A DNA stretch of 64,000 nt. Origin: Corynebacterium capitovis DSM 44611 (GTDB taxonomy: Bacteria > Actinomycetota > Actinomycetes > Mycobacteriales > Mycobacteriaceae). The number at the start of each line of letters is the position of its first letter. The first letter of the stretch is position 1. Positions 1-8,359 of this stretch are shown one piece after another. The notes under the pieces are model-generated. The model was not told where the DNA came from. It searched no databases and saw only the letters and a program-made list of their open reading frames with translations. The stretch lies in assembly GCF_030440535.1 (NCBI RefSeq), contig NZ_CP047117.1, forward strand, positions 1,054,001 to 1,118,000. Reading direction: 5' to 3'. The translations under genes were made by a program, and so were the position numbers.

Positions 1-429
1 TCGGGCAAGACCGTGGACAAGACCTGGAACGCCGGCGTGAAGGTGGAAACGGCCACCGTTGATCGGCGCGACATGACCTACCTGTACAACGACGGAACCA
101 ACTACGTCGTGATGGACGATAAGACCTACGAGCAGTACGAGCTGCCCGCGGAAAAGTTCGGTGACGCGGCGCGCTTCCTTCTGGAGAACATGCGCCTCCA
201 GGTGTCGTTCAACGACGGCGACGCTCTGTTCGCAGAACTGCCAGTGTCGGTGGATTTGGCCATCCAGCACACGGAGCCGGGTCTGCAGGGTGATCGCTCA
301 ACGGGTGGCACCAAGCCCGCAACGCTTGAGACCGGCGCTGAGATCCAGGTGCCACTGTTCCTCGAGACCGGCAACGTGGTGAAGGTGGATACCCGGACGG
401 GTGACTACCTCTCCCGCGTTAACAACTAA
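1..429 (+). CDS. efp: Elongation factor P (5'-truncated by window edge)
   Basis: Elongation factor P, the translation factor that enters the ribosomal E site and rescues ribosomes stalled on polyproline stretches. The frame is open from the first base ([12 protein letters not shown]...), so 142 residues are visible and about 45 N-terminal residues of the usual ~187 lie outside the window. The visible part covers the end of the KOW-like domain and both OB-fold domains, ending in GDYLSRVNN, a typical EF-P terminus. Its TAA stop shares one base with the ATG of nusB, so the two are likely translationally coupled. The identification is secure; only the N-terminus is unknown. Confidence 0.95.
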   Translation, partial: SGKTVDKTWNAGVKVETATVDRRDMTYLYNDGTNYVVMDDKTYEQYELPAEKFGDAARFLLENMRLQVSFNDGDALFAELPVSVDLAIQHTEPGLQGDRSTGGTKPATLETGAEIQVPLFLETGNVVKVDTRTGDYLSRVNN

Positions 430-923
430 TGGTTGACTACAAGCGCCGTGGGGCGCGGTACGGTGCCCGGCGCAGGGCGGTGGACATTCTCTTCGAGGCG
501 GAGACTCGCGACATCGACCCCGTGGAAATCGTCGCGGACAGGACGGAGCTATCCCTGAACCCGCAGAATGCCGTAGCCCCCGTCGCCGAATACACCCGCC
601 AGATTGTCTCGGGCGTAGCGGAGCGGCTCGACGACGTCGATGACTCGATTGAGCGTTACTTGGCCGAAAATTGGCAGCTTGATCGCCTGCCGGTCGTTGA
701 CCGGCAGATCCTGCGCGTGGCGGCTTGGGAGATCTCTTTCAACGACGAGGTCGACGCGCCAATCGCGATTTCCAACGCGCTGCTCCTCGCTACCGACTAC
801 GCGGGGGATGCGGCGCCCCCCTACATCCACGCTGTGCTCGACGACATCGCCCAGGAGAACAAATCTCCGGCCGGCGAGCAGGAGGAGCACGAGGAGGCGA
901 ACAGTGGCGAAGATCTCGGTTGA
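429..923 (+). CDS. nusB: Transcription antitermination protein NusB
   Basis: NusB, an all-helical RNA-binding protein that pairs with S10 (NusE) on boxA RNA and supports antitermination of rRNA operons. The 164 residues begin with the basic [25 protein letters not shown]-type N-terminus and contain the family segment around VVDRQILRVAAWE (about residues 95-108). The C-terminus is an acidic, Glu-rich tail of about 20 residues that is probably disordered. The ATG overlaps the efp stop by one base, and the 3' end overlaps the downstream polyphosphate kinase gene by 20 bases. The efp-nusB arrangement is standard in corynebacteria. Confidence 0.95.
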   Translation: MVDYKRRGARYGARRRAVDILFEAETRDIDPVEIVADRTELSLNPQNAVAPVAEYTRQIVSGVAERLDDVDDSIERYLAENWQLDRLPVVDRQILRVAAWEISFNDEVDAPIAISNALLLATDYAGDAAPPYIHAVLDDIAQENKSPAGEQEEHEEANSGEDLG

Positions 924-1752
924 GGAGGCCCGCCGGTTTAGGGCCGGTGAAGACTTCGCCATCGGGTCAATCGACCCCGCTGCCACGCCCGGTGTGGACG
1001 CCGACGGCCTCGAGGATGCCTTTAGTCATTACGACGAGGACATCGCGCGGTTGCAGGAAATGCTCTACGCGCGCGGTCGGGCCGGGGACGACGACGCAGG
1101 CGCGGTACTCCTGGTGCTCCAAGGGATGGATACCAGCGGAAAGGGAGGAATTGTCCGCCACGTCGTGGGGGAGGTTATGGACGTCCAAGGCGTGCACCTC
1201 GCCTCATTCGGCCGCCCCACAGAGGAGGAGGCGCGTCACGATTTTTTGTGGCGCTTCCAGCCTCACCTGCCCCGCCCCGGGCAGGTCGCGGTGTGGGACC
1301 GTTCCCACTACGAAGACGTGCTGGTTCAACGCGTGAAAAAGATGGCGCCGCCGGAGGAAATCGATCGGCGCTACAACGCGATAGTCGAGTTCGAGCGCAG
1401 TCTTGCGCGCTCGGGCACTCGAGTGATCAAAGTCATGCCCCACATTTCCCGCGAGTACCAGGCCGAGAACCTCCGGGAGCGTCTGTGTAACCCGGAGAAG
1501 TTTTGGAAGTACAACCCTGGCGACATCGAGGACCGCGCGTTGTGGCCCGAGTACATGGAGGCCTACGAGATCGCAGTGCGGCGGACCTCGACCGACGAGG
1601 CGCCGTGGTACTGCATCCCGTCCGACAACAAGCGCTACTGCAGGACCGTTGTCAAGACATTGCTTTACGACGCCCTCTCGTCGCTAGACCTCGCGTGGCC
1701 AGAAGCCGATTTCGACCCCGAAGTTGAGCTGCGCCGCCTAGAAAACGCGTAG
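904..1752 (+). CDS. Polyphosphate kinase 2 (PPK2) family protein
   Basis: PPK2-type kinase, a P-loop enzyme that transfers phosphate between polyphosphate and nucleotides. Starting at GTG 904 it has 282 residues. The Walker A motif GMDTSGKGG lies at residues 74-82 and the Walker B/lid segment DRSHYEDVLVQRV begins at residue 132; both match the single-domain class III-like PPK2 proteins. The frame stays open further upstream inside nusB, but residues before 904 do not look like PPK2, and the GTG start gives a normal length. It overlaps the last 20 bases of nusB in another frame, suggesting co-translation. Substrate preference (AMP, ADP or GDP) cannot be read from the sequence. Confidence 0.9.
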   Translation: MAKISVEEARRFRAGEDFAIGSIDPAATPGVDADGLEDAFSHYDEDIARLQEMLYARGRAGDDDAGAVLLVLQGMDTSGKGGIVRHVVGEVMDVQGVHLASFGRPTEEEARHDFLWRFQPHLPRPGQVAVWDRSHYEDVLVQRVKKMAPPEEIDRRYNAIVEFERSLARSGTRVIKVMPHISREYQAENLRERLCNPEKFWKYNPGDIEDRALWPEYMEAYEIAVRRTSTDEAPWYCIPSDNKRYCRTVVKTLLYDALSSLDLAWPEADFDPEVELRRLENA

Positions 1753-1849
1753 ATTCTGCCGGCATCCGCGCAGTGTATCGCTACTGTATCGATTCACGTA
1801 GGGACACCCCTATTTGACGAGGTCACAGGGGGTAAGCCACTATCGACGG

Positions 1850-2848
1850 GTGCGAAAAAATCTTCAGGCTTCAGCTCTCCTCGTCGCGTTTTCGACCGCG
1901 GCCGCTCTCACATCGTGCTCGTCTACGGGCGGGTCACCCGAAACTTCGGGTTCAGGCTCGTCGGCCGGCGGGGTAGACACCCCCCGTTACGTCGTGTCCA
2001 TGGTGACGCACGGGGCACCGGGTGACACCTACTGGGATTTGGTGCGCAAGGGCGCTGAGGACGCGGCGCGCAAAGACAACATTGAGTTGCGCTACTCCTC
2101 GGACCCCCAGGCGCCGAACCAGGCTAACCTCGTCCAATCCGCGATCGACTCCGATGTGGACGGCATCGCGGTGACGCTACCCAACGCCGATGCGATCGGG
2201 CCCGCCGCAAAGGCAGCCGTCGATAAGGGCATCCCCGTTGTCGGACTGAACTCAGGTATGAACGACTACGCCACCTACGGCATTTCCGGTTTCTTCGGAC
2301 AGGACGAGACTGTGGCGGGCACCGCCGCCGGCGAGCGCCTCAAAAACGAGGGGAAGAAGCACGTATTGTGCGTCATCCACGAGCAGGGCAACTCCTCCCA
2401 GGAGGCGCGGTGCGCGGGCGCCCAGCAGGGGTTGGGTGCCACCGGGCAGGTAGAGCTGCTTTACGTCAACGGGCAGGACCTCACGTCGGTGCAGGCGACT
2501 ATCAAGTCGAAGCTTGCGCAGGATGCGAGCTACGACGCTCTTCTCGCGCTGCAGGCCCCCGTCGCGATGCGTGCGACGGCAGCCGTCGAGGAGGCTAGCT
2601 CACAGGCGTCGATTGTCACATTTGATACGAACTCCGAACTGGTGGACGCTATTGCGGACGGGCGCGTGTCGTGGGCGGTGGATCAGCAGCCCTACCTCCA
2701 GGGTTACCTCGCAGTAGATTCCCTATGGGTAGCTAAGCGCAACGGGGGGACGTTCGGCGGGGGCCGGCCGGTCTATACGGGGCCTAGCTTCGTCGATTCG
2801 TCTAACGTGGCGAACATCTCCGAGGCCGCGAAAGCTGGCCTGCGATGA
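1850..2848 (+). CDS. Sugar ABC transporter substrate-binding lipoprotein
   Basis: Periplasmic-binding-protein-like lipoprotein of the CUT2 (ribose/fructose/xylose) type, the receptor of the importer encoded by the next two genes. From GTG 1850 it is 332 residues. It starts with a basic n-region (RKNLQ), a hydrophobic stretch and the lipobox LTSC with the lipidated Cys at about residue 23, followed by a Gly/Ser-rich linker. The body has the peripBP_4 fold, with TLPNADAIGPAAKAAVDKGIP and VTFDTN segments typical of RbsB relatives. A TTG 36 bases further upstream (1814) is also possible, but it would put a long tail before the signal peptide. The substrate is unknown. It overlaps the permease start by four bases (ATGA). 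Confidence 0.88.
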   Translation: MRKNLQASALLVAFSTAAALTSCSSTGGSPETSGSGSSAGGVDTPRYVVSMVTHGAPGDTYWDLVRKGAEDAARKDNIELRYSSDPQAPNQANLVQSAIDSDVDGIAVTLPNADAIGPAAKAAVDKGIPVVGLNSGMNDYATYGISGFFGQDETVAGTAAGERLKNEGKKHVLCVIHEQGNSSQEARCAGAQQGLGATGQVELLYVNGQDLTSVQATIKSKLAQDASYDALLALQAPVAMRATAAVEEASSQASIVTFDTNSELVDAIADGRVSWAVDQQPYLQGYLAVDSLWVAKRNGGTFGGGRPVYTGPSFVDSSNVANISEAAKAGLR

Positions 2849-3840
2849 CGGGTGGCCTCACCCGGCTGGCCCGGCGCCCCGAGCTCGCTAGCCTGCTTGG
2901 CTTCGTGGCCATCCTTGTTTTCTTCCTGCTGGTTGCCCCCGCGCTGCGTTCCCTGGATGCCTTCGCAACGGTTCTCTACGCCAGCTCGACGCTGGGCATC
3001 GTGGCCTTGGCTGTCGGCCTCCTGATGATCGGCGACGAGTTCGACCTGTCGTCGGGTGTCGCTGTCACCACCTCGGCGCTTGCAGCGACCATGCTCAACT
3101 ACAACCTGCACCTCAATGCGTGGGTTGGCGCCGCGCTGGCGCTGGCCATCTCGCTGGGCATCGGTGCCCTAAACGGCGTCCTTGTCACCCGCACCGGCAT
3201 TGCCAGCTTCCTTATTACTCTGTCCGCATTCCTCATGCTGCAGGGGCTCAACCTTGCGGTGACCAAGCTGGTGACGGGTGGCGTGGCCACCCCCAGCATC
3301 TCCAACATGGAGGGGTTTGACTCCGCCCACGCGTTCTTTGCAGGGACCCTTTCCGTAGGCGGGGTCCACCTGCGCGTCACAGTCTTGTGGTGGGTTCTCT
3401 TCGTGGCGATCGCCACCTTTGTATTGTTTAAGACGCGTTTTGGCGGCTGGGTCTTTGCCGTGGGTGGGGACAAAGAAGCCGCGCGCGCTGTCGGCGTGCC
3501 GGTTCGACGAGTGAAGATCATCCTCTTCATGACGGTCGGTTTCGCGGCCTGGTTTGTCGGAATGCACACCCTCTTCGCGTTCGACTCTATTCAGGCTGGC
3601 CAAGGCGTCGGAAATGAGTTCCTCTACATCATCGCGGCAGTTATCGGTGGCTGCGCGCTCACCGGCGGCCGGGGAACGGCTGTTGGCACTGCGATCGGCG
3701 CGCTCATTTTCGGGCTAACTAATCAAGGCATCGTCTACGCAGGCTGGAACCCCGACTGGTTTAAGTTCTTCCTCGGGGTGATGCTGCTCTTCGCGGTGTT
3801 CACCAACACGGCGTTCCAGAAGTACACACACAGCAGGTAA
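2845..3840 (+). CDS. Sugar ABC transporter permease (CUT2 family)
   Basis: Membrane permease of the BPD_transp_2 (RbsC/FrcC/XylH) family, forming the sugar channel in the cytoplasmic membrane. The 331 residues contain many hydrophobic segments, for example SLLGFVAILVFFLLVAPAL near the N-terminus, and the conserved loop GGDKEAARAVGVPVRRVK at about 210-227, which contacts the ATPase. The region GGCALTGGRGTAVGTAIGA is also characteristic. The ATG overlaps the stop of the binding protein gene by four bases. The ATPase follows nine bases downstream. Exact sugar specificity is not visible. Confidence 0.9.
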   Translation: MTGGLTRLARRPELASLLGFVAILVFFLLVAPALRSLDAFATVLYASSTLGIVALAVGLLMIGDEFDLSSGVAVTTSALAATMLNYNLHLNAWVGAALALAISLGIGALNGVLVTRTGIASFLITLSAFLMLQGLNLAVTKLVTGGVATPSISNMEGFDSAHAFFAGTLSVGGVHLRVTVLWWVLFVAIATFVLFKTRFGGWVFAVGGDKEAARAVGVPVRRVKIILFMTVGFAAWFVGMHTLFAFDSIQAGQGVGNEFLYIIAAVIGGCALTGGRGTAVGTAIGALIFGLTNQGIVYAGWNPDWFKFFLGVMLLFAVFTNTAFQKYTHSR

Positions 3841-3849
3841 GGCGCACGT

Positions 3850-4614
3850 ATGGCAATCATTGAACTGCGGGACATTTCCAAGTCCTACGGCAGCTTCCAG
3901 GCGCTTCAGGGCATCAACCTCAGCATTAACGAGGGCGAGGTGACGTGTGTGCTAGGTGACAATGGAGCGGGCAAGTCAACCCTGATCAAGGTCCTGTCGG
4001 GCCTGCACGAGCCGACGAGCGGACAGATTCTTGTCGACGGCAGCGCCGTCCGCTTCTCCAGCCCCCGCGACGCGATCGCGCGCGGGATTGCAACCGTGCA
4101 CCAAAATTTGGCCATCGTCAACGAGATGAGCGTGTGGCGTAACTTCTTCCTCGGCCAGGAAATCACCGGGCCGCTGGGAACGCTCAAGGCAGAGTCGATG
4201 CGCAGGATCTGCGGCGAGCAGCTTCGAGAAATGGGTATCTCCATCCCCGACGTTGACGTCGAGGCGGGCACCCTGTCCGGTGGCCAGCGCCAGGTTGTGG
4301 CCATCGCTCGCGCCGTGTACTTCGGGGCGCGGGTGCTCATTCTCGACGAACCCACCGCAGCATTGGGGGTCAAGCAGTCCGGCGTGGTCCTGCGTTTTGT
4401 CGCGGCGGCACGCGACAGAGGGGTGGGAGTGGTGCTTATTACCCACAATCCCCATCACGCATACTTGGTGGGGGACCACTTCACCATCCTCAAGCTAGGC
4501 CGTCAAGAGCTCGATGTTCCCCGCAGGGAGGTATCGCTGGACAACCTCACGCTGCGCATGGCCGGCGGCGGCGAGCTTGAGGAGCTCAGCCACGAGCTGC
4601 GGCGGGAACCCTAG
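3850..4614 (+). CDS. Sugar ABC transporter ATP-binding protein, single-domain
   Basis: ATPase that energises the neighbouring sugar importer. The 254 residues hold one complete ABC domain: Walker A GDNGAGKST (about 37-45), signature LSGGQRQ (about 142-148) and Walker B VLILDEPTAAL (about 163-173). RbsA, MglA and XylG carry two such domains in tandem, so this protein resembles FrcA-type half-size ATPases that work as homodimers. The Walker B region is followed by GVKQSGVVL, as in that group. It is the last gene of the three-gene unit. Its TAG overlaps the opposing YbjN-domain gene by four bases at the sequence CTAG, so there is no room for a separate terminator. Confidence 0.9.
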   Translation: MAIIELRDISKSYGSFQALQGINLSINEGEVTCVLGDNGAGKSTLIKVLSGLHEPTSGQILVDGSAVRFSSPRDAIARGIATVHQNLAIVNEMSVWRNFFLGQEITGPLGTLKAESMRRICGEQLREMGISIPDVDVEAGTLSGGQRQVVAIARAVYFGARVLILDEPTAALGVKQSGVVLRFVAAARDRGVGVVLITHNPHHAYLVGDHFTILKLGRQELDVPRREVSLDNLTLRMAGGGELEELSHELRREP

Positions 4615-5018
4615 AGCAGGGCGCGGAAACCGTCCTGCGTCCGAACCACGGATCCGACCCCCTCGCTGAGAGCCGTGGCGAGCTGTTCGTCGGTGAGACC
4701 GGCGGTCACCGGCAGCTCGGCCTCGGCGCGCATCACCAGCGTGTCCCCCCGATTAGCAACGATAGCCCGCGGTCCCGGGCGGCCAGAGTTGATCTGGTTC
4801 GCGGCGAGATAGAACTGCGCCTGTGCGGAGTTCGACGGCACCTCCGTGGACGTGTCGGCGCGAACAATCAGCACCGAATCGAGCAAAACGAACAGCAAAT
4901 CGAGGTCGTTCTCGCGCCCGCGGGCGACGCGTCCAGTGGGGTCGTCGACAAGCGAGATGCCCTGGTCTGAGGCGGCCGCAATGATGCGGTCAACCGTAAC
5001 GGGCGCATTAGTGCTCAT
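4611..5018 (-). CDS. YbjN domain-containing protein
   Basis: A 135-residue cytosolic protein of the YbjN (type III secretion chaperone-like fold) superfamily. No enzymatic residues are apparent. Family hallmarks are the alternating beta pattern around LDLLFVLLDSVLIVRAD and ANRGDTLVMRAEAELPVTAGLTDEQLATAL, where the last helix follows the typical GLTDEQL turn. It follows a second YbjN gene with an 11-base overlap, so both are probably made from one minus-strand mRNA reading away from pyrR. Function in actinobacteria is not established; I name only the domain. Confidence 0.8.
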   Translation of the reverse strand: MSTNAPVTVDRIIAAASDQGISLVDDPTGRVARGRENDLDLLFVLLDSVLIVRADTSTEVPSNSAQAQFYLAANQINSGRPGPRAIVANRGDTLVMRAEAELPVTAGLTDEQLATALSEGVGSVVRTQDGFRALL

Positions 5019-5466
5019 CGTGCGGATCCTCCCATGTGATCAGGGTGGGGAAAGTGGCGGCAAGGAAGTCGAAGGCCTCCAACGTTGCCTGAATAGAGCT
5101 GACCACAAACGAGCCCAGCTGGTTGAAAGACGCGCCGTGGGTTACATTCAGGGCGCGCACAGCGCTTACGGCGAGGTGCTCGTCACCCCGCTCGAAGAAG
5201 CGCAGGGTGGGCGCGAAGTGCGTCTGGTTGTACTCGTTGCACGCGAACATGGCCGTCGCGGCGAGGTCACGGGGAATCGCACCTCGCCAGATCGCCTCGA
5301 AAATGAGGGAATCGCCGTCGCGGGCGCACACAATTGCTGCGTTGACAAACCCGGTGCGAAGCACCCCTTCTTCTAGCCGGTATTCCAGGCCCTCCTCGCG
5401 GAGGATTCCGGCAACCGCTTCGATGTCCGCGGGCGCGAGGTTGTCGCGCTTCTCGTCTACTGTCAC
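5008..5466 (-). CDS. YbjN domain-containing protein (upstream partner)
   Basis: A 152-residue YbjN-domain protein, first gene of a two-gene minus-strand unit. The segments [29 protein letters not shown] and the later [22 protein letters not shown] follow the family pattern of strand, helix with conserved N-x-x-N-like residues, strand, and C-terminal helix. It has no signal peptide or membrane span. The start is ATG at 5464-5466, with divergent pyrR about 108 bases away, so the two transcription units share an intergenic region. The two YbjN proteins are clearly diverged from each other and could form a heterodimer, which is inference only. Confidence 0.8.
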   Translation of the reverse strand: MTVDEKRDNLAPADIEAVAGILREEGLEYRLEEGVLRTGFVNAAIVCARDGDSLIFEAIWRGAIPRDLAATAMFACNEYNQTHFAPTLRFFERGDEHLAVSAVRALNVTHGASFNQLGSFVVSSIQATLEAFDFLAATFPTLITWEDPHDEH

Positions 5467-5505
5467 TCAGGCGACAATACCGTCCGTCCGCCGCGCGGTG
5501 CGGGG

Positions 5506-5514
5506 TGGTACAGT
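5506..5514 (+). promoter_or_regulatory. Probable extended -10 of the pyr operon
   Basis: TGGTACAGT reads as an extended -10 element (TGn-TAnnnT). It lies about 60 bases upstream of the pyrR start, which would put the transcript start near 5521, just before the PyrR-binding leader. No convincing -35 box is visible, as is usual for extended -10 promoters. Confidence 0.4.
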
Positions 5515-5533
5515 CAGCGGGAGAAGTTTCGGC

Positions 5534-5570
5534 ATCCTTTAAATTCCGCACAGAGAGGCGGGGAAGGAGG
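5534..5570 (+). promoter_or_regulatory. PyrR-binding leader element overlapping the pyrR ribosome binding site
   Basis: The leader contains TTTAAATTCC, then CAGAGAGGCGG, then GGAAGGAGG, the order of conserved blocks in PyrR-binding RNA loops (UUUAA, UCC, GAGAGGC, AAGG). CCTT at 5536-5539 can pair with AAGG at 5564-5567 to form the lower stem, with a short upper stem TCC/GG around the GAGAGG loop. The 3' arm runs into the AAGGAGG Shine-Dalgarno of pyrR (ATG 5575). There is no terminator hairpin before pyrR. This fits the translational repression known for mycobacterial PyrR leaders, in which UMP-bound PyrR covers the ribosome binding site. Confidence 0.75.
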
Positions 5571-5574
5571 TCCG

Positions 5575-6156
5575 ATGAGTGAAGTTGGAAACGTGGCAAC
5601 GGGGCAGGCAGTAGAGCTGCTGTCCGCCCGGGATGTCGCGCGCACAATCGCACGCATCGCGCACCAAATTATTGAAAAGACGGCGTTGGATTCGGAAGGC
5701 GCTCCCCGCGTCATTCTTCTGGGCATCCCCTCGGGGGGAGTCCCTCTGGCTCAGCGCATCGCCACGGCCATCGAGCAGTTTTCCGGGGTTCAGGTACCGA
5801 CGGGCAGCCTCGATATCACCCTCTACCGTGACGATTTGCGGGTCGGCCCACACAGGGCGCTGCTGCCCACGCGGATTCCCGCGGACATCACCGGCAGCGT
5901 GGTCATTCTTGTCGACGATGTCTTGTACTCTGGCCGCACCATCCGGGCCGCTCTCGATTCGTTACGCGACATCGGGCGCCCCCAGGCCATCCAACTGGCG
6001 GTTCTCGTGGACCGGGGCCACCGAGAGCTGCCGATCCGCGCGGATTACGTCGGCAAGAATATCCCCACCGCAAAGGGGGAGGATGTCGTTGTCACCCTCG
6101 CCCCGATCGACGCGACGGACGCGGTGTCCCTGACCAGGCAGGAGACAGGTGCGTGA
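5575..6156 (+). CDS. pyrR: Bifunctional pyr operon regulator / uracil phosphoribosyltransferase PyrR
   Basis: PyrR binds the pyr mRNA leader when UMP is high and also has uracil phosphoribosyltransferase activity. The 193 residues show the PRTase type I fold, with the PRPP-binding loop [15 protein letters not shown] at about 103-117, the flexible-loop region around TLYRDDL, and a [11 protein letters not shown] segment. The start is ATG 5575, six bases after a strong AAGGAGG. It is the first gene of pyrR-pyrB-pyrC-carA-carB-pyrF and probably controls its own operon through the leader at 5534-5570. The stop overlaps the pyrB GTG by four bases. Confidence 0.95.
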   Translation: MSEVGNVATGQAVELLSARDVARTIARIAHQIIEKTALDSEGAPRVILLGIPSGGVPLAQRIATAIEQFSGVQVPTGSLDITLYRDDLRVGPHRALLPTRIPADITGSVVILVDDVLYSGRTIRAALDSLRDIGRPQAIQLAVLVDRGHRELPIRADYVGKNIPTAKGEDVVVTLAPIDATDAVSLTRQETGA

Positions 6157-7073
6157 AACACCTTATCGATATCAATGACCTCACCGCCGAGGACATCTCG
6201 GGCCTTATGGATGAAGCGGACCGCTTCCGCGAAGCGCTCGAGGGCAGGGAGATTAAGAAACTCCCCACGCTGCGCGGGCGAACGATCTTCACCCTCTTCT
6301 ACGAAAATTCGACGCGAACTCGTGCCTCCTTCGAGACGGCTGGCAAGTGGATGAGCGCCGACGTGATCAACATTTCGGCGTCCTCGTCCAGCGTGCAAAA
6401 GGGCGAATCTCTGAAAGACACCGCGTCGACTCTCGCTGCGCTCGGTGCCGACGCGATTATTATGCGCCATCCCTCCTCCGGCGCCCCGCGGCTGCTGAGC
6501 CGATGGCTTCCCGACGTGTCCATCGTCAACGCAGGCGACGGCCTTCACCAGCACCCGACGCAAGCGCTTCTTGACGCCGTCACGATCCGCCAAAAGCTCG
6601 GAGAAGTAGCGGGGCGCCGCGTCCTCATCGTCGGCGACATCCTCCACTCCCGGGTGGCGCGTTCAAACGTGGACCTGCTCTCGAAACTCGGTGTCGAGGT
6701 CGTTCTCATCGCGCCTCCCACGCTCCTCCCGCTCGGGGTCGACTCTTGGCCCGCGCGCGTGGGTGACAGCTTCGACGCGGAGCTGCCGGAGGCTGACGTG
6801 GTGATGATGCTGCGCGTTCAAGCCGAGCGGATGAACGGCGGGTTCTTCCCCTCCAGCCGGGAGTATGCAGCCCTTTACGGGTTGAGCGCCCACCGCGCCG
6901 CGCGGATGAAAGCCGGCGCCCTCGTCATGCACCCCGGTCCGATGCTGCGGGGGATGGAAATCAACTTCGAGGTCGCAGACGGGACGAATACGGCCGTCCT
7001 GCAACAAGTCTCAAATGGCGTGTACACCCGCATGGCGGTTTTGTTCACGCTGCTGGCGGGAGAGGAGCACTAG
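6153..7073 (+). CDS. pyrB: Aspartate carbamoyltransferase catalytic subunit
   Basis: Catalyses carbamoyl phosphate + aspartate to N-carbamoyl-aspartate, the committed step of UMP synthesis. The 306 residues contain the carbamoyl-phosphate signature [11 protein letters not shown] (about 49-59) and the later HPTQALLD motif (about 131-138). There is no pyrI-like regulatory subunit gene nearby, as expected for the unregulated bacterial class. Start GTG 6153 overlaps the pyrR stop (GTGA) and the stop overlaps the pyrC GTG by one base, so translation is tightly coupled. Length matches the family. Confidence 0.96.
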   Translation: MKHLIDINDLTAEDISGLMDEADRFREALEGREIKKLPTLRGRTIFTLFYENSTRTRASFETAGKWMSADVINISASSSSVQKGESLKDTASTLAALGADAIIMRHPSSGAPRLLSRWLPDVSIVNAGDGLHQHPTQALLDAVTIRQKLGEVAGRRVLIVGDILHSRVARSNVDLLSKLGVEVVLIAPPTLLPLGVDSWPARVGDSFDAELPEADVVMMLRVQAERMNGGFFPSSREYAALYGLSAHRAARMKAGALVMHPGPMLRGMEINFEVADGTNTAVLQQVSNGVYTRMAVLFTLLAGEEH

Positions 7074-8350
7074 TGTCCACATTCGGTCTTTCAAACGTCC
7101 GGCCCTACGGCGGAGACGAAGTTAACGTACTCATTCAGGACGGGATCATCGCCGCGCTGGGTGCAGACGTCGACGCCCGCAGCGCGGACAACGGTTACGA
7201 TGCCGAGGGCAAGGTGCTTTTGCCGGGTCTTGTTGACATGCACGTGCATTTGCGTGAGCCCGGGAGGGAAGACACCGAGACCATCGCGAGTGGCTCTGAC
7301 GCTGCCGCGCGTGGTGGCTTCACCGCCGTCTTCACGATGGCAAACACCAACCCGGTAATCGATCAGCCCATTCTCGCCGACGCGGTCTGGAACAAGGGGC
7401 AGACGTACGGCGCGTGCGACGTGTACCCGGTCGGTTCGATTACAAAGGGCCTCGCGGGGACGCAGCTGTCGGAAATCGGCCTCATGAGCCAATCCCATGT
7501 GCGTATGTTCTCCGACGACGGGCGCTGCGTGGTGGATCCGCAACTCATGCGCCGGGCCATTGAGTATGCCTCGGCCCACGGTGTTGTCATCGCTCAGCAC
7601 GCGGAGGACCACCGGATGACCGAGGGGGCGTCCGCTCACGAGGGAGACGTTGCCGCGCGGCTGGGCCTGCGCGGATGGCCACGCGTCGCCGAAGAGTCGA
7701 TCGTCGCCCGCGACGTGCTGCTCACCCGAGACTACGGCGGCCGCCTGCACATCTGCCATGCCTCCACCGAGGGCACGGTCGAGCTGCTGCGCTGGGCGAA
7801 GGCGCAGGGCATCTCCGTCACCGCCGAGGTCACCCCCCACCACCTCCTTCTCACGGATGAAGTGTTGGAGAGCTACGACGGCGTCTTCCGCGTGAACCCG
7901 CCCCTCCGCGAGTCCCGCGACGCCCGTGCGTTGCGCGACGCACTTCTCGACGGCACCGTCGACGTCGTCGCCACAGATCATGCGCCTCACGGTTCGGAGG
8001 ATAAGTGCGTGGAATTCGAGCACGCCAAGCCGGGCATGCTCGGGTTGGAGACCTCGCTGGCGGTGGTTGCCAAGGTCTTCGTTGAATCCGGGTTGGCAGA
8101 CTGGCGTTTCGTGGCGAAGGTCATGAGCGAACGGCCTGCTGAGATTCTCGGGCTACAGGACCAGGGCCGCCCCCTTGCAGTGGGGGAACCGGCAAATCTC
8201 GCCATTGTCGACCCGCGCGCCCCATGGACCGTGCGCGGCAACGACCTCGCCTCCAAGGCGTCGAACACCCCCTTTGAGGGATCCGATTTTTCAGCTCGCG
8301 TAGCCCTGACGATGCTGCGTGGCACCGTGACCCACCTCCTCGAGAACTAA
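7073..8350 (+). CDS. pyrC: Dihydroorotase
   Basis: Zinc metalloenzyme that cyclises N-carbamoyl-aspartate to dihydroorotate. The 425-residue length is that of class I dihydroorotases of the PyrC type found in Gram-positives. Metal ligands are visible: [10 protein letters not shown] near residue 60, [12 protein letters not shown] with metal-binding His around 180, the ICHAST segment around 225-230, and ATDHAPH around 300. Starts with GTG 7073 overlapping the pyrB TAG. carA follows after nine bases with its own AAGGA ribosome binding site. Confidence 0.96.
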   Translation: MSTFGLSNVRPYGGDEVNVLIQDGIIAALGADVDARSADNGYDAEGKVLLPGLVDMHVHLREPGREDTETIASGSDAAARGGFTAVFTMANTNPVIDQPILADAVWNKGQTYGACDVYPVGSITKGLAGTQLSEIGLMSQSHVRMFSDDGRCVVDPQLMRRAIEYASAHGVVIAQHAEDHRMTEGASAHEGDVAARLGLRGWPRVAEESIVARDVLLTRDYGGRLHICHASTEGTVELLRWAKAQGISVTAEVTPHHLLLTDEVLESYDGVFRVNPPLRESRDARALRDALLDGTVDVVATDHAPHGSEDKCVEFEHAKPGMLGLETSLAVVAKVFVESGLADWRFVAKVMSERPAEILGLQDQGRPLAVGEPANLAIVDPRAPWTVRGNDLASKASNTPFEGSDFSARVALTMLRGTVTHLLEN

Positions 8351-8359
8351 GGACCCAAC

